From NCBI RefSeq assembly GCF_001039355.2, contig NW_019776068.1, positions 177,705 to 237,704 of the forward strand: a stretch of DNA of 60,000 bases, given 5' to 3'. The translations under genes were made by a program, and so were the position numbers. The DNA is from Lingula anatina. Taxonomy: Eukaryota > Brachiopoda > Lingulata > Lingulida > Lingulidae. Numbering within the stretch: the stretch's first letter is position 1; every line of letters begins with the position of its first letter. The notes under the pieces are model-generated. The model worked only from the letters and a program-made list of their open reading frames with translations, did not search any database and was not told the DNA's origin. Below are positions 1 to 12,701 of the stretch, piece after piece.

Positions 1-290
1 AAGTAAAAAGTTGTTCTGAAAATTTAGTCTATAGACAGGGGTCAAACACTTTAATTGTAAAAATACCATTATTTTCTTTAGAAACTACCTACACTTTACA
101 ATGTTTTTATTTTAAAAAGAAGTGTGCAACATACCAAATAGTTTATAGAGGGTATGGAAAGCATTAAAAAAAATTAATATCTAGATTTCCAAAAAAAAAT
201 CCAAACTACATTCATTTCCAAGGGTCCATCTAGAAGGCAAAAACCATCTACCACAAGAACCTCCCAAAATGCCCCTTGCCAGTAACTCAC

Positions 291-449
291 CCGTAGACAC
301 AGGTATAAGCAGCTGCTGCATCGGCATGAGAGGGGAGGGGCCAGTGGGGGTCTGGGGGAGTGGCTGACTGGCAGCAAAGAAGTACTGGGCCTGACTTAAT
401 AACTGAGGAGTGGTGGGACCTGCCGCAAAGCTGTTGGAGTTGGAGATCC
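291..449 (-). other. POU6F: POU6F coding exon, Gln/Pro-rich
   Basis: The 159-base exon starts after a TTTTTCCGTGCAG acceptor and ends in a GTGAGT donor. It is open in only one suitable frame, the one set by the preceding exon's phase 1. It encodes a Gln/Pro/Leu-rich stretch with QLLSQAQ and MQQLLIPV. The 290 bases to its left are intron, with nothing recognisable. Confidence 0.65.
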
Positions 450-2403
450 CTGCACGGAAAAAATGTGAAAAAAATATATTAAGGAGTTGTCGTAAATATT
501 GTGTTATTTTATTTTTGAGGATATTTCTTGGTTTTTTATATTGTTCTCAAGTTTTTAGCTACTAATGATAGTGACCAGTATGAATCACTGCACAGAAAAT
601 AATGAAAAAAAATCACAATCTCTCAATATCTTAGTACATTAGCTTTGATGACTTCCTGCCAGTAAAGTGTACTTTTTTATCTAAAGGAAAATGATTTTTA
701 AAAATATGAAGAAAATTATTAACAAATAAAATAAAATCAATGCCCTAAGAATACAGGGTCTGCTCTTACTATTGTTACTTTTCTTTCTAACAAAGATGAC
801 ATCTTAGAGATTCATTCACTTGAAAATCAATGAAAAAAATATTAAAAATCTGGCCAGTTTACACAACCTGAAGTGGAGTAATTCTTTGGTTCGCTGGAGG
901 AATCACTGGTTGATCCATCATGGTTCATGGCGGGGACTGTCATGAACATGTGGTCGCTAGCGGAACTGGTCACCATGGTGATAGGTGGAAGTGAGGTTGT
1001 TGGCATGGAAACGGTTGGCAAGGTGAAGACCTGTGTTTGGGAGACTGGAGACTGAGTGGTGGTGCCAGACAGCATCACATCCTGGAAAATAAACATTTTT
1101 ATTATCAAAATGTTTAAATATCATTGCAGTTGTCAAGTTCTGGTCTTGAAAACATCCAGTATATTAACCATAAAAGGGCCATGTGGAAGATCAGTTTTTA
1201 TTAATACGTATTTCCCTCTTTAATATAAGTTTATCACTATCATCATTTGACATTATTATTATTTTTATTAATGTAAAATTACTATTATTAACAGGTATTA
1301 TTAATTGTTACTAACATTATTATTAATGCAAAATGATAATACATCATAATGCCTTTGCCAAGTAACAAATGCCAATATCATTCAAATCTGAAACACTAGC
1401 CCACTTCTTTTGAAAAGAAACTCCTTGTTTACAAAATCAACCATGAAAAAAATTGATATTTAGAGTGTTTGACATTTACTCCATAAAGCATCAGTTATCT
1501 TTAGCACAGGTTTGAAAAAAGTGTACATTAGCAGGAGACTAGGATCATATTGACAGTGAATTGTATGCTGCCAGCTACAGAACTTCTTTTTTTCACTGAA
1601 ATCCTGTTACCAAGTATTTTAAGGAGAAACATCAAAGCACTGGAATTTGAACCAGACTTGATGATAAAACTGAAACAAGCAACATGGTTAATTTTGATTA
1701 CCAAAAAATTCTCTTTTTCAGAAATGCGTTCTGTATTCCATTAATGTGAAATAGCATATTTTCAGTTTTTAAGCAAAGAGAAAATATTACATTAGTCTGA
1801 GCAAAAAGAGTTCCTCATGTTAATTTGACATTATAGCTTTTTTACCACTCCTAGCTATTTACACTCATTAAAAACGTGATTATTTTCTCTGTAGCATATC
1901 CACACAGAAAAAGTGGAAAAAAATCCAAGTAACTGAAAGCTTTTATGTGCTTGCCTCCGGACTTCGTTTTACATTCTCCTTTTCTATTGATTAATTTCGG
2001 TAAAGCCAGTGCACTAACATTTCCACTGCCATGAAAACAAAATGAGATTTCTCTTTTTCTCTCCCTACATTATACACAATCCAAATATAGTCCCTGATAA
2101 GAAAAAAAGTGCAATTTTTATTGGGTGACTAACTCGCAACATATTACCAGCCAACGCTGCTCACGGCAACTTTCTATCTGTCTGTCTAAAAATGTCATGG
2201 TGTGACCACATTCAAATCAACTCAGGTCGAATGCAAATAGAAATTTGCAACTATTGTGCTTGAGTAAATGGCTGACAAAACATAAGATATGCCTCATTAC
2301 TTCCAGGTATTGCCGACTGTCATTTATCTCTCCGTCAATACTGAGGAATGACTCCATAAACAGAGCTTTATTACCATTTGGTTTTAAGTTTACAGGCAAT
2401 TTC

Positions 2404-2454
<51 letters not shown>

Positions 2455-4041
2455 GATGTTATTGCTGTAACAATTATTGTATTAATATTACTATAATTAT
2501 TATTGATATTAAATGCATGTTCATATTTCTAAATATGTACAGAATATATTTAAAGAGATTTTTTTTACTACAGCGTTTCCTCATCATTATGATATTATTG
2601 AAAGGTTTTCACACTTGAAAGACTGACAGATTGTACATAGCTGTTTTTTCAATAAAAGCTCTTCCTTGCTAAAACTTCACTTTCCTGAAGTAGTGCTTCA
2701 ATAATTGTGCTACTATAGAGCTGATATCTATATGTAACGCAACTGTTGCATAACTTCTGCTATTTCTAATTCTTATCACTTCTTTATGCGTGGTTAAAAG
2801 ACGGGACATTTAACATATAATTTCTTTTCTTATGTGTTCAGATTGACAAAATATTTACGGGAAACTCATGTGACTTGTCAAAATAAAATTAATTAATTTT
2901 GTCAGTGTGGTTCTTTGAGTAACTTTGTTAGTGATGATAAAATTTAGGATGCCAAGCAGGAGCCTAGGACAAGAAAGCTCCATTATTTAATTTAGTGTAA
3001 TGACCTCACCATAAACTGCCCACTAAACCGACAACAAACATGCTGAAACTATTAGTGATGCTACCAGTCATGATGAATAAAATTTTTTAAAGACCAGTAC
3101 TAGTAGACAATTTAGCCCAAGAACCTGCAACAGCAGCCATCTTGTATTTATAACAATACTTTTCATAAATGCTGGTCCAAAAAATCCAACTGTTTTTAAA
3201 ATATTTCAGCATGTCTGAGTGACAGTGATAACCTACTAAAGTAAGCTGGTTGAAAGAAAAAATCACTCGCATCATCTAATATTAAGTTTCCTAGGCCTGG
3301 GCCTTTCACAAGAATAGTTTTTAACAGTTTTAAGACAAATTTAAGATTGATTCCAGAAAAGAAGATTATTTCAAATTCAGGTTCTTGTCTTCCTGTAGTG
3401 CCTAAAATACACTTTAATTACAGTTATTATAGATCTCTTAAATCTGAACAAAATCAATTTATAATATTTCCCAAAGTAATCTTTTTTTAAAAGTCTTTGT
3501 TCAGATTATATTATTGAAAAAGCAAAATAATGCCTTCGTCTAATGGAAATCTGTGATTATGGGCTCATAGCTCCACACCCATAACCAAAATGATGGCATA
3601 GGATTGAAGCCCATACACTTGTGGTCAACTCTGCCAATTTTCGTGATAAAATCTTGTTCAGGGATGAAGTTATGCCCCATACTGATTGCTATCTCACCTC
3701 ATAATAGAAAGGTGTTAAATTGATGATTAAAGCTTTGAGTGTCCCATGCTTATACATTGCAACTAGAAGTATAAATGTGGATATTCTATATTTTCAAGGT
3801 TTTTTTTATAGTTTTAAATCAGAACAAAGATAGATACATTACTGATTATTTACGTGTAGGAAAAACCTCATTTTCGATACCTGGGTGATAATAAAGGGTT
3901 ACAACAAAATAAAGAATATTTTGAGGAATAACAAAATACTTCTCTCACCTGCTTGATGATGGCAGAATGCGCCAGTTTGCGGGGATCTGGCTTCAGTTCT
4001 CCGTTCAAATCACTGGTTGAGTCGTTGGTGTCACCGTCCAT
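291..4041 (-). CDS. POU6F: POU class 6 homeobox transcription factor, N-terminal exons (partial)
   Basis: Three minus-strand coding exons join in frame: 4041-3949 (start), 1081-868 and 449-291. Donors are GTGAGA, GTTGTG and GTGAGT, all acceptors are CAG, and the phases 0/1/1 agree. The gene continues left of the window, so the POU-specific domain and homeodomain are not seen. The visible part has an acidic Asn/Asp/Ser/Thr-rich start (ATG at 4041 in good context, AACATGG), a Ser/Thr/Pro-rich exon, and an exon with TPQLLSQAQ and PLMPMQQLLIPV. That Gln/Leu/Pro-rich style resembles the N-terminal region of POU6F proteins, which bind octamer-like DNA in the nucleus. The strongest support is position: the gene is divergent from VPS41, as human POU6F2 is. 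The POU6F call is therefore inference. Another transcription factor with a low-complexity N-terminus remains possible. The exon at 3949-4099 is open upstream of the chosen ATG, so a longer N-terminus is possible. Confidence 0.55.
868..1081 (-). other. POU6F: POU6F coding exon, Ser/Thr/Pro-rich
   Basis: The 214-base exon encodes about 71 residues beginning DVMLSGTTTQ and rich in Thr, Ser, Val and Pro, typical of a disordered activation region. It has a CAG acceptor after a pyrimidine-rich stretch. The donor GTTGTG is non-consensus after the GT, but it is the only one that keeps the next exon open (phase 1 into 449-291). No catalytic or DNA-binding motif is present. Confidence 0.65.
1082..3948 (-). 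other. POU6F intron
   Basis: This is an intron between two supported exons. It contains a long (TTA)n microsatellite around 2404-2453 and otherwise AT-rich unique-looking sequence. No additional exon, RNA gene or transposon was recognised on either strand. Confidence 0.5.
2404..2453. repeat. (TTA)n microsatellite
   Basis: About 16 tandem TTA units in a POU6F intron. Confidence 0.95.
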
Positions 4042-4099
4042 GTTGTCATGGTAACGCTCGTGGTACGACAGGTTTATGAGTGAGTTACAACTTCTGCTT

Positions 4100-4324
4100 T
4101 TTTAAATTAGCAATTTACATGGTTCTATTCCTGTAATGAAACAAAAAATGACATAAATTAACATCTTATTAAATTTTAAGTTTAATTCTTCAAAGCTGGA
4201 CATATAAGTAATAAAGAAATGTGCATAACTCTGGCTCTAGATGTTGTTACTTGGATGGAATAAGCTAATTGACTGTAATTCAACAAAAACTGAGGGGAAA
4301 AAACCAGCACAGTAGCCATGGATA

Positions 4325-4358
<34 letters not shown>

Positions 4359-6828
4359 CTGAAATTAAGAAGCGTATAGGAAAAATGTTGATAGTAGAGA
4401 ACTAACTTTCTTTTCAACCTGTATTCCAAAGTAATTTTTACTATTTTGTACAAAAGGAATTATTTTTTTTTATCTTGACAAAAGAGACTATGCTTTTAGT
4501 ACCATTTTTGGTTTGTCAGTTTTAACTGTTAAAACAGACCAACTCTAAAAATTCAGGACAGATTTTGATACAACTTTCAGGATACATCAGAAACGGGTGA
4601 ATGTAGAATAAGTTAGATTTTAGTTATGATCCATTAATTAATAAACCAATTAGTTAATTAATTAATAATGAGAAATGAGCTACCCTGGTGGTGGTCTGTG
4701 CTCTATGAGTCCTTCTCTACCTGTTCTCTCCATAAAAATAATACTATCAATTTCAACTTAATATAGAGAATGTTTAATGAAAATGTTTTTTTTTTATCTT
4801 CATTTGTTCAGCCTTTATATACTGCTTGTAAGCATATACTTGAAACACTCCATTTGGAGCTTAGCATATCAACAAAATAAAACAACAAAAACTGTTATGA
4901 TCCCAAAAGAAAATGAATGCTCTTCTGTGCACTTTAGTTCCCAAGAGGAATATTTACCATTACACCCATCTCTAAAAATGCAGAACAAACATTAATAAAT
5001 TTGCTATGTATATGTTAATGAATTCGCAGACTTAGTTTCATTTCATATTGAGTACCTGGATTTTCATCATTTATGATCTTATTGCAGAATGGTTTGAACC
5101 ATTATTAAGGAGTGTTCAACCTCACATCGCAATTTCCCTCGTTCTGCTAATTGCCTCCTAACCATAGTTGAAGTGCATTCCATAAATGGCCTCCTTTTCA
5201 GTTTCACGATAAATTATCTTTTAGTGCGATCTCCATTTACAAGTTTTCATCAAAATAATAGACAATATGTGAATGTGTATCCATGCTTGTCCTGTGCGGT
5301 TATTTCAATCAATAAAACTTCGGGCTGTTCACATTGTAAATATTCATTTCTTGAAATGCACACGGATGTTTAAGGAGAACATATATTACTAGTGATTCAT
5401 TATTATAATCAGGTGCAAGACATCATATTTCAAAGCATGTTTAGTTCTTTTTTTATGTTTTGTTAAATTAAATAATTTGCTGCTTTAAATCTTTAAGCAT
5501 AAGCTTTATCAAGAAATAATACTGCAATTTTTTTTCAACTTCATAAAGAGTTAACTAAATATATGAATGAGCCAATATGACTTGGCCACTTCAATTTAAA
5601 AAAAAAATTTTAACATCAAATTTGTATGAATCTCAAGAATGACCCTTTTTTTCTAGACTCCCAACTTCCACAGCAGAGACTGTTAAATTATTGAAAATTC
5701 AATTTTACAGAAACTAGAAAAAACAAACTTGCATTTCTGATGACAGGTGGTTCCTTTACAGAACCATGGACTTAATGTCAAGGTTGACATTTACAAACAA
5801 ATTGTATGTAACATCACTTCTAAATTATGAAAAATAGTAAGTACCAGAAAATTGTATTAAAATGGTACTCAGTGATCTATATATATCTAGAGCTGATAAA
5901 ACATCAGGACCTAACTCTAAACCACAACCAGGTGCCACCAACTCCCTTGAAGATTATCTTGGTGTTTTATTTCATAGGTGTCACATTCAGGAGTAAAATA
6001 ATCATAATTTTAAGTTAGTCCATGTGACAAATGAAAGTGTTTTCATAAAAAAACGTGGATAAACAAATATCAGAAATCATTCCTTAAGATATAATTTGTG
6101 GTTAACAATTTAATTATTTTCAAACTAAAAAACAATTTAATTCTCTTATAGTTCATGCATACCAGCAAAGTTCTTGTGAATAAAAAAAAAATAAATAAAT
6201 ATATAAATTAAAAAAATAAAAACATAATAATAATTCATTAAAAAAAATTAGCCGCTATGTACATGTTTCAAGTAAAGATTAGGTTTGAGACATGTTATCT
6301 TTGATATTACCCAAGATTCACATTTATATGTTGAAGAGAAATAAAATGAAAAAAACTAAGAAAATAATTCTTATTTCTCAACTTTATGTAACAAAATTCA
6401 CCAAAAGACATTAAAAGCATCAAAAGGTCCAAACTGAGACAGTTAAAAAAATCTTTTTTATGAAAGAACAAGTAAAAACCTAGTCCCATGCATACCCATA
6501 TAATTCCACATATCCAATTAATTACTATCAATAGTATTCCGCATTGTAACATGTAAGATCTGCAATATTCTGAGGAAAAAAAAAGATCAAAAAATCAATT
6601 GCACAAACAAATAAATAAATAACTTCCAAAAACATCTCAGTTATTCTACAATCCCTGTAGTCACCATATGGTGAGCCTAATCCATAATAAGATGTGCCCC
6701 ACACAAATACTTGGCTAATCCAATAGTATGATGATATATTAATTATATCTCTAATTTAACTAATTACATATGTCCATTGATGCTCGCTCCCAGTAATATT
6801 CATCAGCAGGCAGATGCAGCATACTTAC
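4100..6828 (-). other. POU6F first intron (proximal promoter form)
   Basis: AT-rich intron between the proximal non-coding exon (ends 6829) and the start-codon exon. It holds a (GA)n tract at 4326-4357 and poly-A-rich stretches near 5595-5610 and 6181-6250. No coding exon was recognised. Short open frames here have no splice signals or domain resemblance. Confidence 0.4.
4326..4357. repeat. (GA)n microsatellite
   Basis: GA dinucleotides interrupted once by AAAG. Confidence 0.9.
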
Positions 6829-6990
6829 CTCAACGTGCCGCCATTTTAAATGCGAATATACAATTTTGCGTCTGTTTCCGAGAGCCACATACATCGCACA
6901 TAACATCAGTCACCCTGTGGGATTGATCTATGACTACGAAAACCTCGCCGCGTGGATGGGAATTTTGTTCCTAAAGCCTGTCCAATGAAA
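6829..6990 (-). promoter_or_regulatory. Proximal POU6F promoter and non-coding first exon
   Basis: On the minus strand a perfect donor (GAG|GTAAGT) ends an exon at 6829. Just upstream, at about 6837-6850, is AAAATGGCGGC, which matches the YY1-type element typical of first exons just downstream of animal transcription starts. The ATG inside it opens only a four-codon frame (stop TGA before the donor), so the exon is 5' untranslated and supplies a minimal upstream ORF. The 150 bases above it are less AT-rich than the surroundings. The exact transcription start is not visible. Confidence 0.5.
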
Positions 6991-8559
6991 TAGGATGATA
7001 ATGAAACAAAATATAGGTCGCCATTCTTCTGATTATCATGTACTTTCCAGGGCGAATATCATTATCCATTGGTTGGGCACCCCCAGACAGCCAAGGATCA
7101 ATATTCCTGGAAGCTGACCAACACTGTACAGTTTCTGTATCACACGAGTGTTTATCCTGCTCTGGGGCCTTGCTTTAAAATCAGCAGCCACTGGCATGGA
7201 CATTTGAAGCACAGGGTTCCCATCCCAATGATAATAATAAAAAACACCGATTATGCAGATGCCTGGCCCAGTCTAAGAAACAACTAGCCAACAGTGTGCA
7301 TAGTACAGTATGTGTGAGTTCAAATTCTGTGACTGTCCAATCTCTCCCAAAGGTGAATTAAATGTTATCCCGCATCTTATTTGTTCCTGTTGGACATACT
7401 GAATGCGAATCATGTGTTGTTGTTTTTTTTTTTTGAAAAATAAATATTAATAAAGCTGCCACCTCTTAAAAAACAAAGGAATGAATAAAACAGACAAAAA
7501 TAGATAAATAAAACACAAAAGCATGCAGAGAGCCTGACCACACCAGTAATAAATGTTTTCCTTCTAATTGGCCCTTCCCCAGCATACTGAAAAGCAGAGA
7601 TATCAGTATTTGAGATTGAGTGGGCCAAAATTGATTGGTTGAGGATATTAAAATGCATCGACTCTGCAGTCGTGCCTAATGGATGTGCAGTGGCATATAT
7701 AAATATATTGCTGCCGCCGCAACGCCAATAATTTGAATGGTATGGCAAAAACACTTCTTTATTTTTCTTCTGTGGGAAGTGGGATATACAATATATCACC
7801 TAATCTCATCAATTTCTTTTCAAACCAAAAAGAAAGTTAGCGCTGAGGGATACCAAGTATTTGCTTTACGGACATAATTACAACAGAAATATATTGTTTT
7901 GGATCGTAATGCCTACAGAAATTTCACACAAACCTAATTTTACCATTCGTTTTATTTTGTGTGCATTGCAACTTAAAATAAAATTTTGGGCATTTAACTT
8001 TGGTTCATTCTGAAAGTGACCATGTTAGCATTAATCTAGATCACGAGGATGGTACTTAATTGTAAAACTTCCTCATTACTTTCAGTGGTGCCTTATCTTA
8101 TTTGTAAAACATCTCTATACAATTACACCATGAGCCGATTTTATTAACTAGTTGGAAATAAACCATGAGTAATCCCTGCACTCTAGCTGATGGTACAATT
8201 ACTAGTACTTCCCAGTATTTTATTCAATTAGATAGTGACTTAATTTATTTGATTTATAAAATTTAGAAAAATGAATTATTTGTATACTTCCTAATAGACC
8301 TGTTATGAAATATCAATTGAAGTATTGTTATTCTTATTAACAAATTTTTTATTGATTTATTCTATTATTATAATTTCTATGCATAATAAGTGCATGACAA
8401 TTTTGTAATATTAGATTGTGAATTTCTATGAAAAAGATAATTCTTGGATATATCAGTGGTGATACATTAAAAACATTAAAATCAAAACAATTAAGAAAAC
8501 AAAATCTTAATGAGCCAAATGACTTAATAACAACTCAAAAATAAACACACTATATTATC

Positions 8560-9480
8560 AGAACATATATTTGCAATAATATGCCACATTTGGATATTCC
8601 AGTAGCAGTGAATAATAGAATACAGAGCATCATTTGGCCCAGCTTTCATCTCCCGCTCAGTTTGCAGAGGTGGAAAGAAAAATCAATACCAACTAAAGCA
8701 CTGCCTAGATTAACATTTCAGTTATAAGTTACACTATGCTCTCACGGGGGCCAATAGCTATTACTTCAGGTCAAGAAATGGATTCAAGAGCCCAAGGGAT
8801 TATACCCACTCAAATGGCTTTTAGGAATCCATGAACAGGGCCTTATAAAGGACCCTCCATGTCACAGCAATGTATAACAAATAATGCCCATGTTGATCTC
8901 TCAAGTGCTTTCTAAAGCATTTGAATTCACCTAATTATGGCAAATCTGAACAATTTTATGACACCAAAATGCAATTATCATTTTTTTCTTTCTTCCGTCT
9001 CTCACAATTATGTTCAATATATTTGCGTTTCTTGCCAGGCTTGTATGTCTGGCAGTGCAGAAATGCAATTAAACCACATTTCTTTAAGTCCTCTCCAATA
9101 ATGATCAATTGATTCATCAAATGCCATAGATGATTAAAATAAGAGTCCAATCATTCTGCATTGACAATCTCTAGTTGCAAACGATTCTCCCTCAATAAAG
9201 ATATCAGAAACAATTCTCTCGCCAAACTTTTTCATTAAACCGAGAATACAAAAGAGGCTGCCTATAATAAATGGAATTATCGCCACTTACGTTCCCGCAC
9301 CTGGACCTAAATGAGGGCTTGATTACTAGGAAATCATAAAAATCCACCTCATTGGTTGATGCCATGACACTGATTACTAGAAATGGTTTTAATTATAAAA
9401 GCCAAGAGCAAACACCTTTGGTTGACTTTGGTGTAGTGTGGATTATATTAATCCAAATCACTGCCCAGTGAGAAATAAAT
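8560..9480. other. Higher-complexity intergenic/intronic stretch, possible regulatory DNA
   Basis: This stretch lacks simple repeats and recognised transposon ends. It contains several homeodomain-like cores, for example CTAATTATG near 8931, and GATTACTAG near 9321 and again near 9371. No open frame with splice signals was found. Calling it regulatory is inference from texture only. Confidence 0.2.
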
Positions 9481-9840
9481 AGACCTGAGGTTAATTTCAT
9501 AAAACACCTGCTCTAGCCTGAACATTGCTCTAAACTTTCAGACCAAAATTTAAGTATATTTTGAGCTAGGATATATCAGAAATATATATGGCATACCGTA
9601 CCAGTTTTATAACAAGAAAAATATTCCTTATCTTCCACATCTAAACTTACTTTCTGAGAATTTGGGTATTTTTGTTTAAAATAAAACTAACAAGCCAGGG
9701 TTTGATTAAGATCTAAATTTTGACATTCCTGTCACACTTTTTGCCACTTTACTGTGGACAGGCCCATGTAGTCCCTAGCATTTGTGGTGCTTTTTAATTT
9801 TGTTGCTATTGCTCAATAGAAATTTTTACAATTTTTAGAA

Positions 9841-9920
9841 TTTAAGACTTAAAAAATATAACATCTGTAAAATTCAAAATTCTCCATCATTGAAAAGATT
9901 GATTTATTATCATATTTATT
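9841..9920. repeat. Dispersed repeat family 3 fragment
   Basis: The stretch around CATCTGTAAAATTCAAAATT followed by CATTGAAAAGAT resembles 11,350-11,430 and 28,286-28,350. The inverse of 37,290-37,350 also matches (CTTAAA.. GTACAATATCTGCAAAATTC). It is therefore a recurrent sequence of unknown class, older and more diverged than MITE family 1. Confidence 0.5.
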
Positions 9921-10231
9921 AAATAACCATCTAATAGATAACCACCAAGACTGAATTGATTCTAAGGCTGCAATCACAACCGAAGTTGATCCACGGGTCA
10001 AATATGGCCAACCCACTTGAAAGCTTGCAGCACAATACCCACGAGGAATGTATTCAGTGTCCATTAGGAGACTACTGGTATTTGTCAAGTTTGAAAGGTA
10101 AAAACTGTAAAATTTCATCGGTCTCATAAATTTCTTCAAAAGAGGATTTTCTGCCAACGTAATTTTTTTCGTTTTGAAAATTTCGGCGAGTTTTAAAATG
10201 GGCCTCTCCATAATTCTGAAAAGTTTGTCAC

Positions 10232-10576
10232 TTAAAGGGATAATAACTCTTTGTTTTGGCCAAAAAATGAATTTTCCTGGAGTAAACAACAATTTTCCCA
10301 TACTTACCAATGGTTAATGAATCCATTTTTACATTCAAAGTTAGTCCCTGGTTTTTTTCTAAAATGTTTGGTTTTTTGTTAAAATCTCTTAAGAGATTCT
10401 AACAGAGTATAGCCATCAATGGAGGTCACGTGGTCTAAAGACAAGCTCAGATATCAGAATAATAGCTATAACTGCCGTTTTTGTGGTAAAACAGAATGTA
10501 TTATATTTCTATGAGTTATTCACAATGTTTTTATTGTGAAATATAGATCTCATATGAAGAGTTATTATCCCTTTAA
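10232..10576. mobile_element. TTAA-flanked MITE, family 1, copy A
   Basis: The element is bounded on both sides by TTAA. Immediately inside are perfect terminal inverted repeats AGGGATAATAACTCTT and AAGAGTTATTATCCCT. The interior is 337 bases, non-coding, and contains the near-palindrome AAAATCTCTTAAGAGATTCT at about 10381-10400. TTAA target duplication is the hallmark of the piggyBac superfamily, so a non-autonomous piggyBac-type element is the best reading. Copies B, C and D in this window share most of the sequence. Confidence 0.85.
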
Positions 10577-11340
10577 TATGGCCATATTTTTCAGCTCAAA
10601 CATAAAGGTAATACATCAGCTGATTCAAGACAATGAAATGATCAAGTTATCATTGACAATAACGCTCTCAATTGGGGAAGGGAACAATAGTGAGCTACTG
10701 CGAGTGGCTACTTACTGGTAGACATGAACCATTTAACTATATCGTTTAAAAGCAAAAAGTTGGACTTCCTGTAACTTTTTAAGAAGTTACAGATGGTAAT
10801 TTTAGAAGGCCTGACACCCAATCTTGGGAAAACCCTGCATGCAATAAACATTGATATTAAGTGTAATGTTAAATATGCCGTGTCCAGTTTATTATGTAAG
10901 GTTGTAATTAGGCTTATCTTGACCCCTTTCCTCTATCTGCAGGTATGTTTCTTACCAAAAAAAAAACAATTTTCAACTTTCTTTTCAGGAAAGTTAATAT
11001 AACGAAATTGAGATGCACTAATAAACAGATTATCATTTACCACCAAAAAGTGACTTTAGAAGTAGTGATAAATATCCTGCAATATATGTGGAACAAGGAT
11101 GAAAGCCGATAAGGATAAAAGCCCCAAGGTCTGAGTTTTAAAAATTTAGTCATATCCAAGAGCCACGGAAAGATAATTTAGAAAAATTTTGTTGGATTTA
11201 CGCAATTTCAAATATTAATTAATTTTTAAGCAACAAAATTTTCAAGTTTTTACCGTAAGTGGTTCAGCCATATTTGAACCATAGTCTTGTTAACCTGCTT
11301 TTCAGTTTTGTTGGTACCATTCAATAGGAGTGTTCTAATT

Positions 11341-11430
11341 TTAAGAATTTATGATTTAAAGAGGTACAGTATTTGTACTTTTTTCAATCATAAATTCCCA
11401 TTTGAAAAGATCAAGTCATTATCATAATAG
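11341..11430. repeat. Dispersed repeat family 3 fragment
   Basis: It contains TTTAAAGAGGTACAGTATTTGTA and, further on, TTTGAAAAGATCAAGTCATTA. Both blocks recur in the same order at 28,286-28,350 (GGTACAGTATCTGTA, then GTGATCAAGCCATTA) and in diverged form at 9841-9920. Confidence 0.5.
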
Positions 11431-11456
11431 TCTCTACAATTGGGAAGTTTGTCAAT

Positions 11457-11516
11457 AGGAAAAAAACTAGACAGAAAGGCTAGCATATGAACACAGAAAG
11501 TAAACTTAAGACTTAA
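11457..11516. repeat. 60-base direct repeat, copy 1
   Basis: A roughly 60-base block containing AACTAGACAGAAAGGCTAGC and ATATGAACACAGAAAGTAAAC recurs at 12,563-12,620 with few changes. It is not associated with an obvious transposon end. Confidence 0.7.
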
Positions 11517-11835
11517 CAAAAAGCGCCTGGTTTTATATCTATTGGTAGAGTATCTATTGGTAGAGTAAGGGAACATCTACATGCAGAATCAGATTTTCTA
11601 CTTCTAGAATGTGAACACCTACAATAGGAATATTGATAGTAGATTCCACAAAGTTGAACCCATTGATTCTAATACTAGACTTATTACAGAGAGTCCAGTA
11701 AATCAGGTGAGAATTGCTGTTCAATTCTATCCCACTGATCAGTAAATAGAGAAATGATGAAGAAATGCAAATCCACATTTATTAACTGCTCTCTGACCTG
11801 TCTGTACATACTGGGCACTCGCTTGCAGAGCGTGC

Positions 11836-11837
<2 letters not shown>

Positions 11838-11881
<44 letters not shown>
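11838..11881. repeat. (GA)n microsatellite
   Basis: Uninterrupted GA dinucleotides, about 22 units. Frames reading through it are low-complexity artefacts. Confidence 0.95.
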
Positions 11882-11885
<4 letters not shown>

Positions 11886-12562
11886 AAAAACAAATCTGAG
11901 ATGGCCCAAGGAAACTTGTATTAAAATTTACCCAGCAAACTCTTAAATATTAAAATACTAATATTCATTGCTTTAAAAAAATGACCAGAATGCTTCAATT
12001 TCTAACTTTTATCTTAGGGTCCGGCTCATGTATTAATCACGCGTCTGTGGCCATCAAAATGGCTGATGCATGGCCTGGGACAATTCACTCTTCTTTCAAT
12101 TTCCTCCCTTTCTCAGGAATAATTAAGTAACCATGGCAACCTCTCTATCACTGTGCAAATGATTCTGCATGCTTGATTCTATTTATAATTATTTTTTTGT
12201 TCAAAAGTGCACAGTGTACTGATCTGTATACGACTGTAGAAAAAAATCGATTGGTCTTTTTCCCCCCTACTTCTAACCCATACTTTCAGGTCGTAGCTAT
12301 TTATTCCACAACGATACGCTTGATATGCATTTATAAACCTTTCTGTCCTAAGAGGGCGCAGCCAGTGAGACAAACACTGATATTTTAGAAGAGAAAAAAA
12401 ATCAATGAAAGTCCCATTTCTTCTGTAGTTGAAGCTATGGACTGTCCAATCTTGCTATTTGATGAAAATCTATATTTCAATTCTGAATAATCCAGCAGTG
12501 ATAAGCCAGCAGAGTGGAAGACACACACACACATTTGTCCAGCTAATGATCAATGAGGGTCA

Positions 12563-12620
12563 GGAAAAAAACTAGACAGCAAGGCTAGCATATGAACACA
12601 GAATGTAAACTATAGGCTTA
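12563..12620. repeat. 60-base direct repeat, copy 2
   Basis: Near-identical to 11,457-11,516 (AACTAGACAGCAAGGCTAGC, then ATATGAACACAGAATGTAAAC). The copies are 1.1 kb apart and the flanking sequence does not match. Confidence 0.7.
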
Positions 12621-12661
12621 GGAAAAAAAAAAAAAGAGTGAGCTTGGGTTCATACAGACAG

Positions 12662-12663
<2 letters not shown>

Positions 12664-12701
<38 letters not shown>
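12664..12701. repeat. (AATC)n microsatellite
   Basis: About nine to ten tandem AATC/TCAA tetranucleotides without interruption. Confidence 0.95.

Noticed and set aside
7410-7799. 129-codon minus-strand open frame
   Set aside because: No domain, no acceptor or donor, low-complexity Phe/Lys ends, and no matching frame elsewhere.
9849-10310. 153-codon minus-strand open frame, the second longest outside the recognised genes
   Set aside because: It runs from unique sequence into the end of MITE copy A, has no splice signals, no recognised domain, and a composition typical of AT-rich chance frames.
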